Made by a program: the position numbers and the translations under genes
Shown here: positions 13,327 to 25,700 of the stretch, one piece after another
Layout of the letters: every line of letters begins with the position of its first letter
How positions within the stretch are numbered: position 1 is the stretch's first letter
DNA from: Xestospongia bergquistia
Taxonomy: Eukaryota; Porifera; Demospongiae; Haplosclerida; Petrosiidae
Direction: 5' to 3'
Assembly: GCA_963965975.1 (NCBI GenBank)
Contig: OZ014421.1
Location: forward strand, 6,749,413-6,813,412
Length of the DNA: 64,000 nucleotides
Notes under the pieces: model-generated
Told to the model about the DNA's origin: nothing
The model's input: only the letters and a program-made list of their open reading frames with translations
Database searches by the model: none

Positions 13327-15777
13327 ATGAGTAGTTTAACACTACTATTGCTACTCAACTTAACATGTTGGCCATTGGGCCTGTTAGCCATGTCAAGTTC
13401 AGAGAAGTCACACTACAGGTAAATAAATGTTTTAAAAGTTTGAACACAACTTCCTTCTCATTATCACTTCATACATATTCTAAAAATAGACTGTTACTAT
13501 TTATAGAATATCTGTACTTCAATTTAACAATACACACATCATTCCTCTCTTAGGGAACGTGTTATTGAGATGTTCTTCCATGCTTATGACAACTATATGG
13601 TAAGACACACCCCATTTAATGCACTATTGCTATGCCTCTTCAGGAACATGCATATCCAGCTGACGAATTAATGCCATTGAGTTGTAAAGGACGAGTTCGA
13701 GGGAGGGAACCCAGTCGTGGGGACATTGATGAATGTTTAGGGAGGTATGAGGGATTTTCTTAAAATTATTATGTTTCTTTTCTTTCTCAGTTTTTCGCTT
13801 ACTCTTATTGACAGCCTTGACACTTTAGCTGTGAGTATAGACACTTTATATATGAATTATACTAAAGTTTACAAAGTTTTACTGAGTTTTTACTAGAGTA
13901 ATTTACTGGTAAAGTTTACAAAGTTTTACTGAGTTTTACTAGACTAATTTACTGGTATATGCACATTTAGATATTAGGTGCTATAGAAGAATTCAATGAA
14001 GCAATACAGCTGGTTATTAGAGATGTCAAATTTGACGCCGATCTTGTTGTGTCTGTCTTTGAGACAAACATCAGAGTCTTAGGGTAATTACCTTTAGTTA
14101 ACTATATCAATAACATTGATTATTTAATTATTATAGTGGGCTTCTCGGTGGTCATTTTGCTGCCAAATCACTTTATAATCAGGGACATCCTCTTCTTCAG
14201 TGGTACAATGATGAATTAGTTGACTTGGCTAAACAGGTTGGAGATAAACTGTTACCAGCATTTAATACCTCAACTGGAATACCATATGCTCGAGTAAATT
14301 GATATTTGTTGTACAATCATAATTCACAATTTCTTAATCAAATCACTTTATTTTAATCTTAATTTTGTCTTAACACACCTTCAAATCCTAATCCTATCTT
14401 AACACACTTTTAACATATTCTTAATGCAATCTTAACACACTTTTAACATATTCTAAATGCAATCTTAACACACTTTTAATACATAATCTTTTCAGATCAA
14501 TTTACGTCATGGTATTAATGGTACTAATGGTAGAATAACAGGAGATACTACATGTACTGCTTGTGCTGGAACAATGTTGATGGAATTTGCTGCCTTGAGT
14601 CGACTCACAGGAAATCCAGAATATGAGGTAAGTACTCTGACATAACATTATTGTCATTGATATGTTAATAATAATAACATATAGTTGAGAGCACATCATG
14701 CTATGGAAGCCATTTGGAATAAACGTCATAAAACATTTGGTCTCGTTGGTACTGTTATTAATGTACACAATGGAGAATGGACAAGAAAAGGTATTGTTTA
14801 GTTAGTAAGTGTTGTAAACTAACATCTTATTATAGATAGCGGTGTTGGTGCTGGTATTGACTCTTATTATGAGTATTGTCTCAAATCTTACATCTTACTG
14901 GGAAATAAAGTGTATCTGAAAAGGTTTACTACAGTAAGTGGAAAACTGTTTTTTAAACCAGTTCTATTTACTTGTTTGACCAGTTATATCACTTGTTTTA
15001 AGTTCAATTAATTTGTTTAACTAGTCTTAGTTTCTTCTTTTACATCTACATTATAAATAACTAGTCTAATTATTATTATTGTTGTTATTGTTGTTGTTGT
15101 TATTATTATTATTGTTGTTATTATTATTGTTGTTGTTATTATTGTTTTGGTTCATCCTAGCACTATTCTGCTGTAAAGAGATTTATATCCAATGGACCAT
15201 TTCTGTTAGATGTACACATGAACTCACCTGGAAAACCATCTCGTCACATGATGGATTCCCTGCTAGCTTTCTGGCCCGGTCTTCAGGTACATATTATCAT
15301 ATGATGATCTATATAACATTAACATTTTTAGGTTTTGTGGGGTGATGTTAACTCAGCCATCCGCACTCATAATCTCCTTTATCAAGTGATACAACAACAT
15401 AAATTCCTTCCAGAGGTAATGTAATATTTATCTCTTTTATTATTAACTTCCCTCTCATCTTCTTTAGGCCTTCTCTACTGATCAAACATTTAAACCAATA
15501 TGGCCACAGCATCCTTTGAGACCTGAATTTATAGAGAGTACTTATTTCTTATACAAAGTAATGTCAAAACAAAACCCAGTAATTGTTAATAATTGTTAAT
15601 AACTTCTATCTCTCTCTTTAGGCTACAAGTGATCCCTATTATTTAGATGTTGCTAAATCAGTTATTGATAATTTAAACAGTTATGCTAGAGTTAAATGTG
15701 GATTTGCCTCTATTGGTAATGTGAAAATGAACACCCAGGAGGATAGGTAACCATATAAAGTAAGAGTGTTTATGTGT

Positions 15778-15849
<72 letters not shown>

Positions 15850-15886
15850 TCCCTCTCCCTCTCCCTCTCCCTCCCCCTCCCTCCCT

Positions 15887-15955
<69 letters not shown>

Positions 15956-16056
15956 TCCCTCTCCCTCTCCCTCTCCCTCTCCCTCTCCCTCTCCCTCTCC
16001 CTCCCCCTCCCTCCCCCTCCCTCCCCCTCCCTCCCCCTCCCTCCCCCTCCCTCCCC

Positions 16057-16087
<31 letters not shown>

Positions 16088-19000
16088 ACACACAGAATGG
16101 ACTCCTATGTTCTTGCTGAAACATTCAAATATCTTTTTCTTCTCTTTGCCGAAGAAGGAGATGTTCCATTTAACATGGACGACTTTATCTTTACAACAGA
16201 AGCTCACATATTACCTCTATCACTTTCAAAATTACACAACATTTCCAAACCAAGAGGACAGTTTTCAGACCCTACAATCTCTGAAAAATTCAAGATCCCC
16301 TCTCAATGTTCCTCTATCAAAGTCCCATGGATGGAGACTGACAAGTTTTTAAAGTTAATAGCAAAACAATGTACTAGTTCTCGTTATCTTTTTCCATTAT
16401 CAGAGGGAATATACAGGTCAGCTGTAATATATTATGTGTTGTTTGTGGTTTAATAACTACTCTAACTATTAATATCATATGAATTTTATTGTGGTTAGTC
16501 AATTTGGCATATTGCTTTCAAAATTTTATGTTGATAGGTTAAATTTTTTATTGATTTATGAAGTTATTGTTAAGAAATACAAAAATTATAAGTTTAGGAT
16601 CAAAAATTTTGGAAAATTTGTAAAATATCAACAAATTTAAAATGTAGTCAATTTGACCTTATATACAGAATAGCTTACACTGATAGGAATACTATTCTAT
16701 TGATATAATATTTTAGTTGTGCAAACAATTATTTTTGACTCCCTGTTATAGTTTATATAACTATTAAACTTTATATTTATAATATATTTTGTTAGTTAAT
16801 GGGGATTTGTTGTTTTAAAAGAGACAGACTATTTAACAACAATCTGTAAATATTGATGTTCTCTAATAAATGTTGATAACCTCAATTAAATTAATAATAT
16901 AATATTAATGGTTATCACTTACAATATCTCTGCCTGCCTTGACTCTATTTGTGTCTATTCTGGTTTAATATTATATTAATAGTTATCACATACAATATCT
17001 CTGCCTGCCTTGACTCTATTTGTGTCTATTCTGGTTTAATATTATATTAATAGTTATCACATACAATATCTCTGCCTGCCTTGACTCTATTTGTGTCTAT
17101 TCTGGTTTAATATTATATTAATAGTTATCACATACAATATCTCTGCCTGCCTTGACTCTATTTGTGTCTATTCTGGTTTAATATTATATTAATAGTTATC
17201 ACATACAATATCTCTGCCTGCCTTGACTCTATTTGTGTCTATTCTGGTTTAATATTATATTAATAGTTATCACATACAATATCTCTGCCTGCCTTGACTC
17301 TATTTGTGTCTATTCTGGTTTAATATTATATTAATAGTTATCACATACAATATCTCTGCCTGCCTTGACTCTATTTGTGTCTATTCTGGTTTAATATTAT
17401 ATTAATAGAGGAGAATGGTAATAAAATGTTAATGGTACAAGGTTCTCTATTGGTACAACAAGACATGGTCATGTGACTGTCACTTCCTGCCTTGGTGTGT
17501 CTAATGTCTATTCTGGTTTAATATTATATTAATAGAGGAGAATGATAATGAAATGTTAATGGTACAAAGTTCTCTATTGGTACAAGACATGGTCATGTGA
17601 CTGTCTCTGCCTGCCTTGATGTGTCTAGTGTCTATTCTGGTTTTATATTATATTAATAGAGGACTATGTTAATGAAATGTTAATGATCTAAGTTCTCTAT
17701 TGGTACAACAAGACATGGTCATGTGACTGTCACTGACCTTTGATAATAGGAAGTTAAAGTTTTAGGAAGTGACATCCTCTTATATTAGTAGTATATTAAA
17801 CTTTATGTGTAAAGTTATTATATTATAATATACATGTACTATAATATATAATACATGTACTATAATATATAATACAGTTATTATAATATACATGTACTAT
17901 AGTAAATAATACAGTTATCATGTAATATTGTAAATGACATGTTACCTTCATGTTACACTCTCTACTTTTAACTTGTCTACTAGTTCTACTTATTAGGTAA
18001 TTCCCTATTTCATCATTTGCTGAATATTTGCTTCATGTATCAATTTAAATGGCTTTAATTTCACAAACACAACCCTTATTGTAAAGGTTTCTTAATAATC
18101 AAGACTGTCCATAATGATTTTCTTTTTTATGGAATATTAATGTACCATACATTATATGTAGGCTTGTTTGTATTTTAGTAACCATAGAATTGATAGCTCA
18201 CTATGTCAAGTATGGTCATTGTTGAAGGATGTGAGTGTGCTTTTTGTACCAATGTTGATAGAATGACATGTTTATTAAGTGGGCTTTGATATATATATTT
18301 GCACATGTGTGTTTATGCTAGAATAGCAACGTCAGGTGTTAACAAATTAACTTTTTTTGCTTTTGGTTATTTAGTATTGTATTGAATGATTGTTGTCGTT
18401 ATATTGTTTTGTTGTTTTGTCTTTAATTGTTTATTGTTGTTATCATTGTTTTATTAAATATAGACTAATCATATTGTTTATTAACTTTTTTATTAATTAT
18501 TTATTTGTAGTTAGCGCCTTTGCCTTGTTATAGAGTTTTTAAAAACATTTATTATGTTATATACAATATCATTAGTTAATATATGATCTAGTCTTGTATC
18601 TTTTCTTACAGAAAAACTATCACAAAACAATCTAAATCTGGTTTAAATCTCAGAGTCTTAGATTTCTCTAATCCAGAACATATTGTTCAGCTTAAGGACA
18701 TGGGTATATCATTTGAGTTCCAGGAAGGAGGCAAAGTCATGTTGTCACATAACCCTATTAATGTAAGACGGGGTTTTGCTTTCTTGTCATTCTCTCTCTC
18801 CCTCCCTCCCTCTCCCCTCAGGCCGCTTCTAGGACAGCTGCTCGTGAAGGTGCTGAGCTAATACATGAGGTTCTTAAAATGATGCAAATTACAGGAAACC
18901 CTAGTATGTCAATACCTTAAAGTACTATTTGTTGACATGACAACCTGAGACCACTTCCATTATATTACTATGTATGTATTAATTAGCTACTATGTACAAG

Positions 19001-20265
19001 AATAACTTGAGTAATTGTTTTCAGCTGCTTTACCTTAAATATTATAATATCTTCAATAAATGTCCATATTACATGGACCATCTCTACATTGACTTTTTAT
19101 TATAACTTGAGTAATTGTTTTCAGCTGCTTTACCTTAAATATTATAATATCTTCAATAAATGTCCATATTACATGGACCATCTCTACATTGACTTTTTAT
19201 TATAACTTGAGTAATTGTTTTCAGCTGCTTTACCTTAAATATTATAATATCTTCAATAAATGTCCATATTACATGGACCATCTTTACATTGACTTTTTAT
19301 TATAACTTGGTATGGTACTATTAACTTTACTTACTGCCTTCTCAAGTTAACTGAACTCTCAAAATGTATTCACAGATAAGAGAGAGGTGAAAATGTTAAG
19401 GATTATTGAGCCAAAAGATAAAAAGAAAGATTTTATAGCAGGTCCTGCTCAATTTGGTCCTGATTTAGGAGGGGAAACCCAATATCAGGTACAATGATAT
19501 CACATGACTTATTATGCATGTCACATGATGTATTGTTTACTATAGGTGACTGGTAAACTTATTCTACCCAAATCACCTTTAGACGGTTGTGATATTTTTA
19601 GTGATGATGACGAGAACCAGATCAAAGGAAATATTCCACTAATATTACGTGGTGGTTGTATGTTCATTAATAAGGTATGTTCTTAATTGTAGATAAAATA
19701 AACCATTGTTTCTTTAGGTTCGAAATGCTCAGAGGAGTGGTGCAATTGCAGCTGTAATATATGGTATGTATAGTTGTGTCTATGTCCATTACTCCAGACC
19801 TATTATTTCATGTTAGATAACAATGCACAGCCTCAGACTAATACTTCTAGTCCCATGTTCCCATTCTCAATGAGTGGAGATGGTACCAGTGATGTTCACA
19901 TTCCATCCTTGTTTATCTCTAATAATGATGGTCTTTATTTAATAAGTCTCCTACAAAATGAAGTAGTAAATGTGTTATTAACTTGGGCAACCATTGAGGA
20001 CTTGAAGAAACATAATCTTTCACATTCAAATGCGTCTCCTAAAGAAGGTAACTCTGTAAATACTAAAGAAGACTCGCAAAACAGCGAACCCACTGCTAAT
20101 AAACCTAAACCTACCAGTGGTATATCTTCTTCCCATCCTTTTAAGTCATTGTTTGACTCAGGTGATGGTGAAAGTAGTGAGAGATGTGAGGATGAGAGTT
20201 GTGTAGATAAAAGTCAAGACTCAATGGCAACCCCCCAAGCTGTTGATAATATTAATAATCCATAA
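13327..20265 (+). CDS. EDEM3: ER degradation-enhancing alpha-mannosidase-like protein 3
   Basis: GH47-family mannosidase that trims misfolded glycoproteins for ER-associated degradation. Twenty exons give 866 residues: 13327-13418, 13554-13599, 13644-13744, 13791-13830, 13971-14083, 14137-14293, 14496-14627, 14685-14790, 14836-14933, 15161-15286, 15332-15415, 15468-15557, 15622-15746, 16096-16416, 18612-18762, 18822-18903, 19376-19488, 19546-19674, 19718-19763, 19817-20265. A hydrophobic signal peptide ([18 protein letters not shown]) starts the protein. The GH47 domain runs from [18 protein letters not shown] through SLIDSLDTL and [16 protein letters not shown] to [18 protein letters not shown] protease-associated (PA) domain follows ([20 protein letters not shown]), the feature that separates EDEM3 from EDEM1/2. 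The acidic Ser-rich tail ends in NNP, so no KDEL-type retrieval signal is visible. Confidence 0.93.
13864..13961. repeat. 48-bp tandem duplication in an EDEM3 intron
   Basis: The segment beginning AGTTTACAAAGTTTTACTGA and ending TTTACTGGTA occurs twice in a row, immediately before the acceptor of the exon at 13971. Confidence 0.85.
15071..15147. repeat. (TTG/TTA)n microsatellite
   Basis: Interrupted run of TTG and TTA triplets in the EDEM3 intron 14934-15160. It produces a spurious leucine-rich open frame that is not a gene. Confidence 0.9.
15779..16083. repeat. 300-bp polypyrimidine (CT)n / (CCCTCT)n tract
   Basis: A nearly pure pyrimidine tract fills the EDEM3 intron 15747-16095: CT dinucleotides, then CCCTCT hexamers, CT again, then CCCTCC octamers. 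It runs almost to the 3' splice site and may act as an extended polypyrimidine tract. Frames through it encode only Ser/Leu/Pro or Arg/Glu runs. Confidence 0.95.
16417..18611 (+). other. Large EDEM3 intron
   Basis: A 2.2-kb intron, far longer than its neighbours, sits between the end of the mannosidase domain and the PA-side exons. It holds the 71-bp and about 125-bp tandem arrays (16896-17740). The rest is AT-rich with no recognisable feature. Confidence 0.8.
16896..17740. repeat. 71-bp tandem array (7 copies) grading into a 125-bp array (3 copies)
   Basis: The mark ACAATATCTCTGCCTGCC recurs at 16921, 16992, 17063, 17134, 17205, 17276 and 17347, exactly 71 bp apart. Copies 2-7 look identical and copy 1 is slightly diverged. 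From about 17381 the unit lengthens to 124-127 bp (CTATTCTGG at 17381, 17508, 17632). An insert containing AAGACATGGTCATGTGACTG then replaces the ATCACATACAATAT part. Confidence 0.95.
19001..19309. repeat. 100-bp tandem triplication in an EDEM3 intron
   Basis: The unit starting TATAACTTGAGTAATTG and ending CATTGACTTTTTAT begins at about 19001, 19101 and 19201. The three copies are almost identical (one C/T difference noted in copy 3). Confidence 0.93.
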
Positions 20266-21789
20266 TTAAATATGAGGTAGACCATCCAGGTCTTCTCTGT
20301 CCTCATTCATACAAAATTGTGATTTATTTTTTAATTTTAATATCATTATTATAGTTATTTATTATCACAATTTTTCGTACATCATATATTATTATTTTCA
20401 TAATTTAATAATAATTTGGTTATTAATGGTGAGACATGGATATTAAATTTACTTTAATAACCAAAGACATCTATTAATAAAACAATTAAAAATCTGTGAG
20501 AATGAGTCCCTAACAATTCATCCAACTCCCAATAACCATAAATTGTTTCATACTAGCTGTGTCATCAGACTCATCACATCTGTTACTTCCTTTGTTGTTG
20601 GGAAGTTGTAGAGGCTGAGTTGTTAAGGTAGAGAGAGATGATTAGTCTGTTGTGGTTAGTCTATTATCACTAATATAGTTATCGGTATGTGTTAACGTAG
20701 TTTTACTAGCTCAAATCTCTTTAGTAGTTGTTTGTTGGGAAAGGACTGCATTTTGTTGTGATCAACAACAAAAGATCACATGAAAATACTAAATCTTGCT
20801 TTTAATTAGTTAATTTTCCCTTTTCTTTGATAATAATTATAAATCCTCACATGATCTATTTCTTAGTACTAAGTTGTAATATTACATGGTATTACATGGT
20901 CTAGCTCCTTTCATCAATATTCAGATACGTACAGGTAATTATATAAGTACATATTACATTCATAAAGATTGTATAGTCTCCTAGTTAATTTGTGTAGTGC
21001 AGATTAACAATAAAGATGTAGGTTTGCATGCAAATATTGTACATTTGATTTTGTTATTATTATGATTAACGATAAACTATATTCTTTCAACTGTTATTTC
21101 ATTTTAAGGCGTGAATGTAGTATATTTTGTCTGACATTCTTATCATCATCTGTGTATTCTTTAGTCTAGTGTCATCTTTTAATCAAACAGCCTTTCTTTT
21201 ATTGAATATGGAATGCATTCTTTCAATGAACAATAAATAATTGATAAGACCGATTTAGAAATACTTTCAATGCCTAAACATGTTTCTTGAACGAAGTCGC
21301 AACATTTATCAGGTTTAAACCCAACCATTACTGGTAATATTTAATAGATATGAAGTAATGCTAGCTACACGGCAGGTGTGCTGGGAAATTGCACAGGAAA
21401 TGACTTGGTTTATTTTAGATAACACAGTCTTTCAGCATCAACATAACATTAGTGATGTACACATGCCACATGAATAATTATAATAAAACAAATTAATATT
21501 ATTTGATGCTCTTACTAATATTCCTAACTGGTTCCTGTGTATGTATATTATAATATCATTTGTGTATTGTATATATAAAATTAAATTCAGTTCCAATGAA
21601 TTGATTTCTTTTAAAATAGTTACAGGATCAGTGATAAAAATTGAATAGCATATAATAACAAGAAAATATATTTAATTTGTAAGTGATAAGTACAGATTAA
21701 AATGAAGTCAATATATAATACAGAATTTATAGAAATGACAAAAGAGAATATAGTTGTATAATAATTAGTGATATATTTTGACTGACATT
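20266..21789. other. Intergenic region, EDEM3 / ankyrin gene (convergent)
   Basis: 1.5 kb of AT-rich sequence between two convergent genes. It contains an AATAAA near 20476 and no open frame with a recognisable domain. No RNA gene was recognised. Confidence 0.55.
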
Positions 21790-22593
21790 TTAGACAGCAG
21801 GAATTTCTAGTACATGATAATAAGCTCTTGCTCGAAGATCAGCAAGTTTAATAATAAGAATCTTAGTTTCTGAGGATTTAGCAACTGCAGCACATGTTCT
21901 ACCTAAGACGTCTACTTCATTAGGATTAGCTCCTAATCTCATTAATGCATCTACTGCTGGTTTGTTATCTGTTCTGGCAGCAAAATGGAGTGGAGTTGCT
22001 TGATTAAAATCTTTGCTGTTGACATTACAGCCTCCCTTGACCAGTGCCAATAAACTCTCGTCAACTCTTTGTTCTTCAGACATTCCTGGATGAGAGTTGA
22101 TGACCACCCAATGTAAAGGTGAAAAACCTCCTTTCATATCATAGGCGTCGACATTAGCTCCGTATTGTATTAAAAGTTCTATCATGTTTGGTCTTGCGTG
22201 CATTGCAGCATAATGTAAAGCTGTCAGATAGTTGCCATCTGTGGCATTGACATCAACACCATGGCTTAGCAGATTGCAGACAGCTTCTTCATCCCCTCTT
22301 ACCACAGCTGCAAAAAGTTCTTGCTTGCCTTCAGTTGTTATCTTTTCTTTCTCCATTGCTAGCCATTGTTCTGCCTTTTGTCTTCTTTGGTTACTCTTCC
22401 AACTGGAAAGTTTTCTCGACATAGTGAATTCTCCTGATAATGACTGTGATCGGCGTCGGCGATGAATTCTCTGTGCAGAATTGCGACGATAAAGGTTAGT
22501 GGATCTCGTAAGTTGACTTGGTCCGTCAGTTGAGTCTTGTATTCTTTTCAAAACACTTTCTGTTGTAGAACTGGATTGATTACCCATACTCAT
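21790..22593 (-). CDS. Intronless ankyrin-repeat protein, family not assigned
   Basis: A 267-residue single-exon protein; no orthologue is recognised. Residues 1-85 are Ser/Arg-rich and probably disordered, with a basic patch (RIHRRRRSQSLSG) suggesting kinase sites. Four ankyrin repeats follow at about 89-118, 120-152, 155-195 and 198-230 (motifs LTALHYAAMHARPNMIELL, SPLHWVV, ATPLHFAARTDNKPAV). Two ATGs lie 6 bp apart. The first gives MSMGNQ; the second, at 22587, has a better context (A at -3, G at +4) and would give MGNQSSS, a plausible N-myristoylation signal. The gene is divergent from AFMID, with 149 bp between starts. Being intronless among intron-rich neighbours may point to retroposition, but this is inference. 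Confidence 0.85.
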   Translation of the reverse strand: MSMGNQSSSTTESVLKRIQDSTDGPSQLTRSTNLYRRNSAQRIHRRRRSQSLSGEFTMSRKLSSWKSNQRRQKAEQWLAMEKEKITTEGKQELFAAVVRGDEEAVCNLLSHGVDVNATDGNYLTALHYAAMHARPNMIELLIQYGANVDAYDMKGGFSPLHWVVINSHPGMSEEQRVDESLLALVKGGCNVNSKDFNQATPLHFAARTDNKPAVDALMRLGANPNEVDVLGRTCAAVAKSSETKILIIKLADLRARAYYHVLEIPAV

Positions 22594-22742
22594 GTTCTGA
22601 CCAACACAGCGACCGTACTTATATAGTGAATGAACACCTCAACCCCCCACGTCCGTCCCACACCCTTTCAACGCGTGTCAATTAGGTAAGTGATTGGGGG
22701 TAACCTTTGTGATTTTTTTTGATTTTTACAGAAACGAGAGGT

Positions 22743-25700
22743 ATGGCAGATGGCCAGCTTCCAGAGAAAGATTTAAATTATTTATATTCCCCGAGTCAAT
22801 TCACTAAGAAATATCGCCCTGATGAAGTAGTTGACCGTCACTTGAACAATACTGTAAAAGGTTCAATAGTTGATTTTTAAAAATATTAATTATCTCTCTT
22901 CTTTCCAGCAACTTCCACTGCTCGTCAAGAAGTGAGATGTGATTTGGGTATTGAGTACATACCAAATGGACAAACCGTTGACATATATTATCCATCAGAT
23001 ATTAATGGTAAGTAAGACCATTGTTACTCAAGAGCAGTTGTTAAACCATTAATTCTTCAAATGAGTATTGTATTGTAATATAAATAACTTAAATGGAAAA
23101 CGATAAACCAGAAAAAAAATCCTAGTCCAGCTGGGATTGAACACGGGATTGAACCTGAGAATACAAGTAGGTAATCTTATCATCTAATCCACTGGAGTCT
23201 AGATGATCAAAGTAATCCTACATGTCAATTAATATTTGTGTATCTCTTCAAAGAATTAAATTCCAATGAAAAAGCTATTGTATCTGATAGGGTATTTACA
23301 GAAACTAGTGTGTCTTTGCCACAAGTATGGTGCAATTAATTTTAACATTTTTTAATAACTTTATTGTTTGTTTGTTAATACCATATAGGTATTAGTGAAT
23401 GATACCCTCTAGTCACGAGAGAGTCTAACAGATATATTACATGACATAAATCTTGCATAATTCTAGAATGTAAAGTAATTTATAATTTATTATTTCATGT
23501 TTATAACAAAACTTCATACATGAAAAATTGCCGGATATAATTTGGCTACTAGAAGCAGCTGCCATCTATTAGTGAAGTATTGACTGTATATGTCACAATT
23601 AAAATGTATATAAGTCATTTATAGAAACACTAAACTTGTTATAATAATTACAACTGTTTTAATGAAATTAAAGTCAGTTTGATTAACATTACAATAACTG
23701 TCTCTATAGTACTCTCAATACATCAATATGGCTTTCTCCACCCACTCAATGCTAATAGAATGTCCAAATACAGCTGGTACATACTGTTATATACATGAGT
23801 GATTTTGATGATGTTGCTTGTGATGTTGTGCTTTCCTTAGTATTACAGACACTCCATCATGTCATTGACTTATTAGGATAACAAATATCATGTGCATGTG
23901 TAATCCACGTCTACAACTGTCATGTGCATGTGTAATCCACGTCTATAAGTGTCCTCATATGTGATCATGTCTATAAGTATCATATATCCCATTACATGAT
24001 CCACTTCCTATGAAAGTTTAAAGGTGGTAGCTACTCTAGTCTATTCTACCTTAGTGTAATAATGATGGGCACACTTTAACCTTGAACCTAAATATTATAT
24101 TGATTTTACATAATGACTGTTTTATTTAATATTACCAACTTTAATGTATTAGAGTGTTCAGTACACCTATACTAGTATTCTCTGAGAAAATCTTCTGTCG
24201 TTTTGGGCAATAACTCAATATTTCAGACACTCATCTCATGGGTTGTTTAGGTAATGAGGTGACAGTTGCTAGGGACACAAGACTTCATTTAGTCTGGTTG
24301 CTATGACAATCCTATTGGCTGGCAGCTCAATGTGTAGTGAACTAACTGTGAAAAGCATTAGACATAACCAATCTTGTCTTCTCCTCATTTCTTAGCGACT
24401 TTTGTCGCTTTAATTATGCCGCTTACCACCTACGTTCTTGTCCACAGTACTGAGCATAAAGAGCAAGCCAAACCTTTGAAATCATATTACTTTCTCTTTG
24501 AAGTATAGTTCCTTTTTCATGACAAAGTTGTGTCTGATGTTTGCAGCTGTCAAAGGATTTATAAAATGAATATTTTGTTTAAGAGTCTGGTATGCAGTGG
24601 CCATCAGGAAATCACGTACAACTTGACCTCTAATGTCTTATAAATCCATACTTCTATACATGTAAACTGTTAATTTGTTCGCTACAACATATACCTTTTA
24701 AGTGAATTGGTTATTTACTTAGAATACATTTAAATTAATGTATTATTAACTCATATCTATTAAGTCAGCTGCATGTGGTTGATGAACTCATTTTTAATGA
24801 ATAGATATTGTATTTTGAGATGCAAACAAACAAGAAATAGTTAGACATTATAACCAGCTCTATATGTCTCCAACAATGTAATGATTATAATAATTGCAAT
24901 GTTGTTTGTATTAAATAATGTAATTTAATGACTGATATCATATATCCTATTTCTTTTCTCCTCTTACATTCTCATATTGCTGTCTGCCATAGATACAACA
25001 GTTGTATTTGTATACTTTCATGGAGGCTATTGGCAACTAATGGGGTAATGTTATTATAATTATAGTGGATATCAAATAACTTCTTTGTAATATAGTGTGG
25101 TTCTTATAATATGTGCCAATAAGGGACCACTTCTGTCTAAAACATTTGTCACATGATTTTTGAAAAAGGACCACTGTTAATACATCTCCAAAAACTGTTA
25201 TACATAATAGTTATCATGAATAGTTGTGTATATATAGCAGCTGTATGTATACAAAACTGTTTTTTGAGGTGTTTTAACAGTGGTCCCTTTTCAAAAATTA
25301 GATCACAAATGTTTTACCTGAAGTGGTCCCTTATTCCAAATCAGGTCACATATATATATTTAAAAATGTATTTTTTAAACAATCAATTAACAACTTTCAC
25401 AATAAGCTACATGTATGACGTGTTTAGTTACAGAAAACCTGTAACTACTAAATAAAGTATTGGCATAATATTCTATTGTCATATTGGATTTATAATTCTC
25501 TCAGCTACTATGGTCTCTATAACATACTTGTAATACACTCTATTGTCAGCCATTAATGACTGTTACCATGTTACTAATGGTTCAGTTACATATGCCATTG
25601 ATCAAATGTCATCATGTTCACATGTTTTTGTAAGGATTAAATTTTTAGCCTATGTGTTACAGCAGCTGTCAAAATTATTTAAATATTACAGATGAGAGTT

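Noticed and set aside
15681-16453. Long overlapping open frames on both strands rich in Ser/Leu/Pro or Arg/Glu/Gly
   Set aside because: They are translations of the (CT)n/(CCCTCT)n tract inside an EDEM3 intron; the real exon begins only at 16096.
16896-17740. CRISPR-like regular repeat array
   Set aside because: Direct 71-bp tandem units without unique spacers, in an intron of a eukaryotic gene.
25153-25455. 100-residue frame in an AFMID intron sharing [10 protein letters not shown] with a frame at 29860-30051
   Set aside because: The shared peptide reflects the shared foldback element read in opposite orientations, not a protein family.
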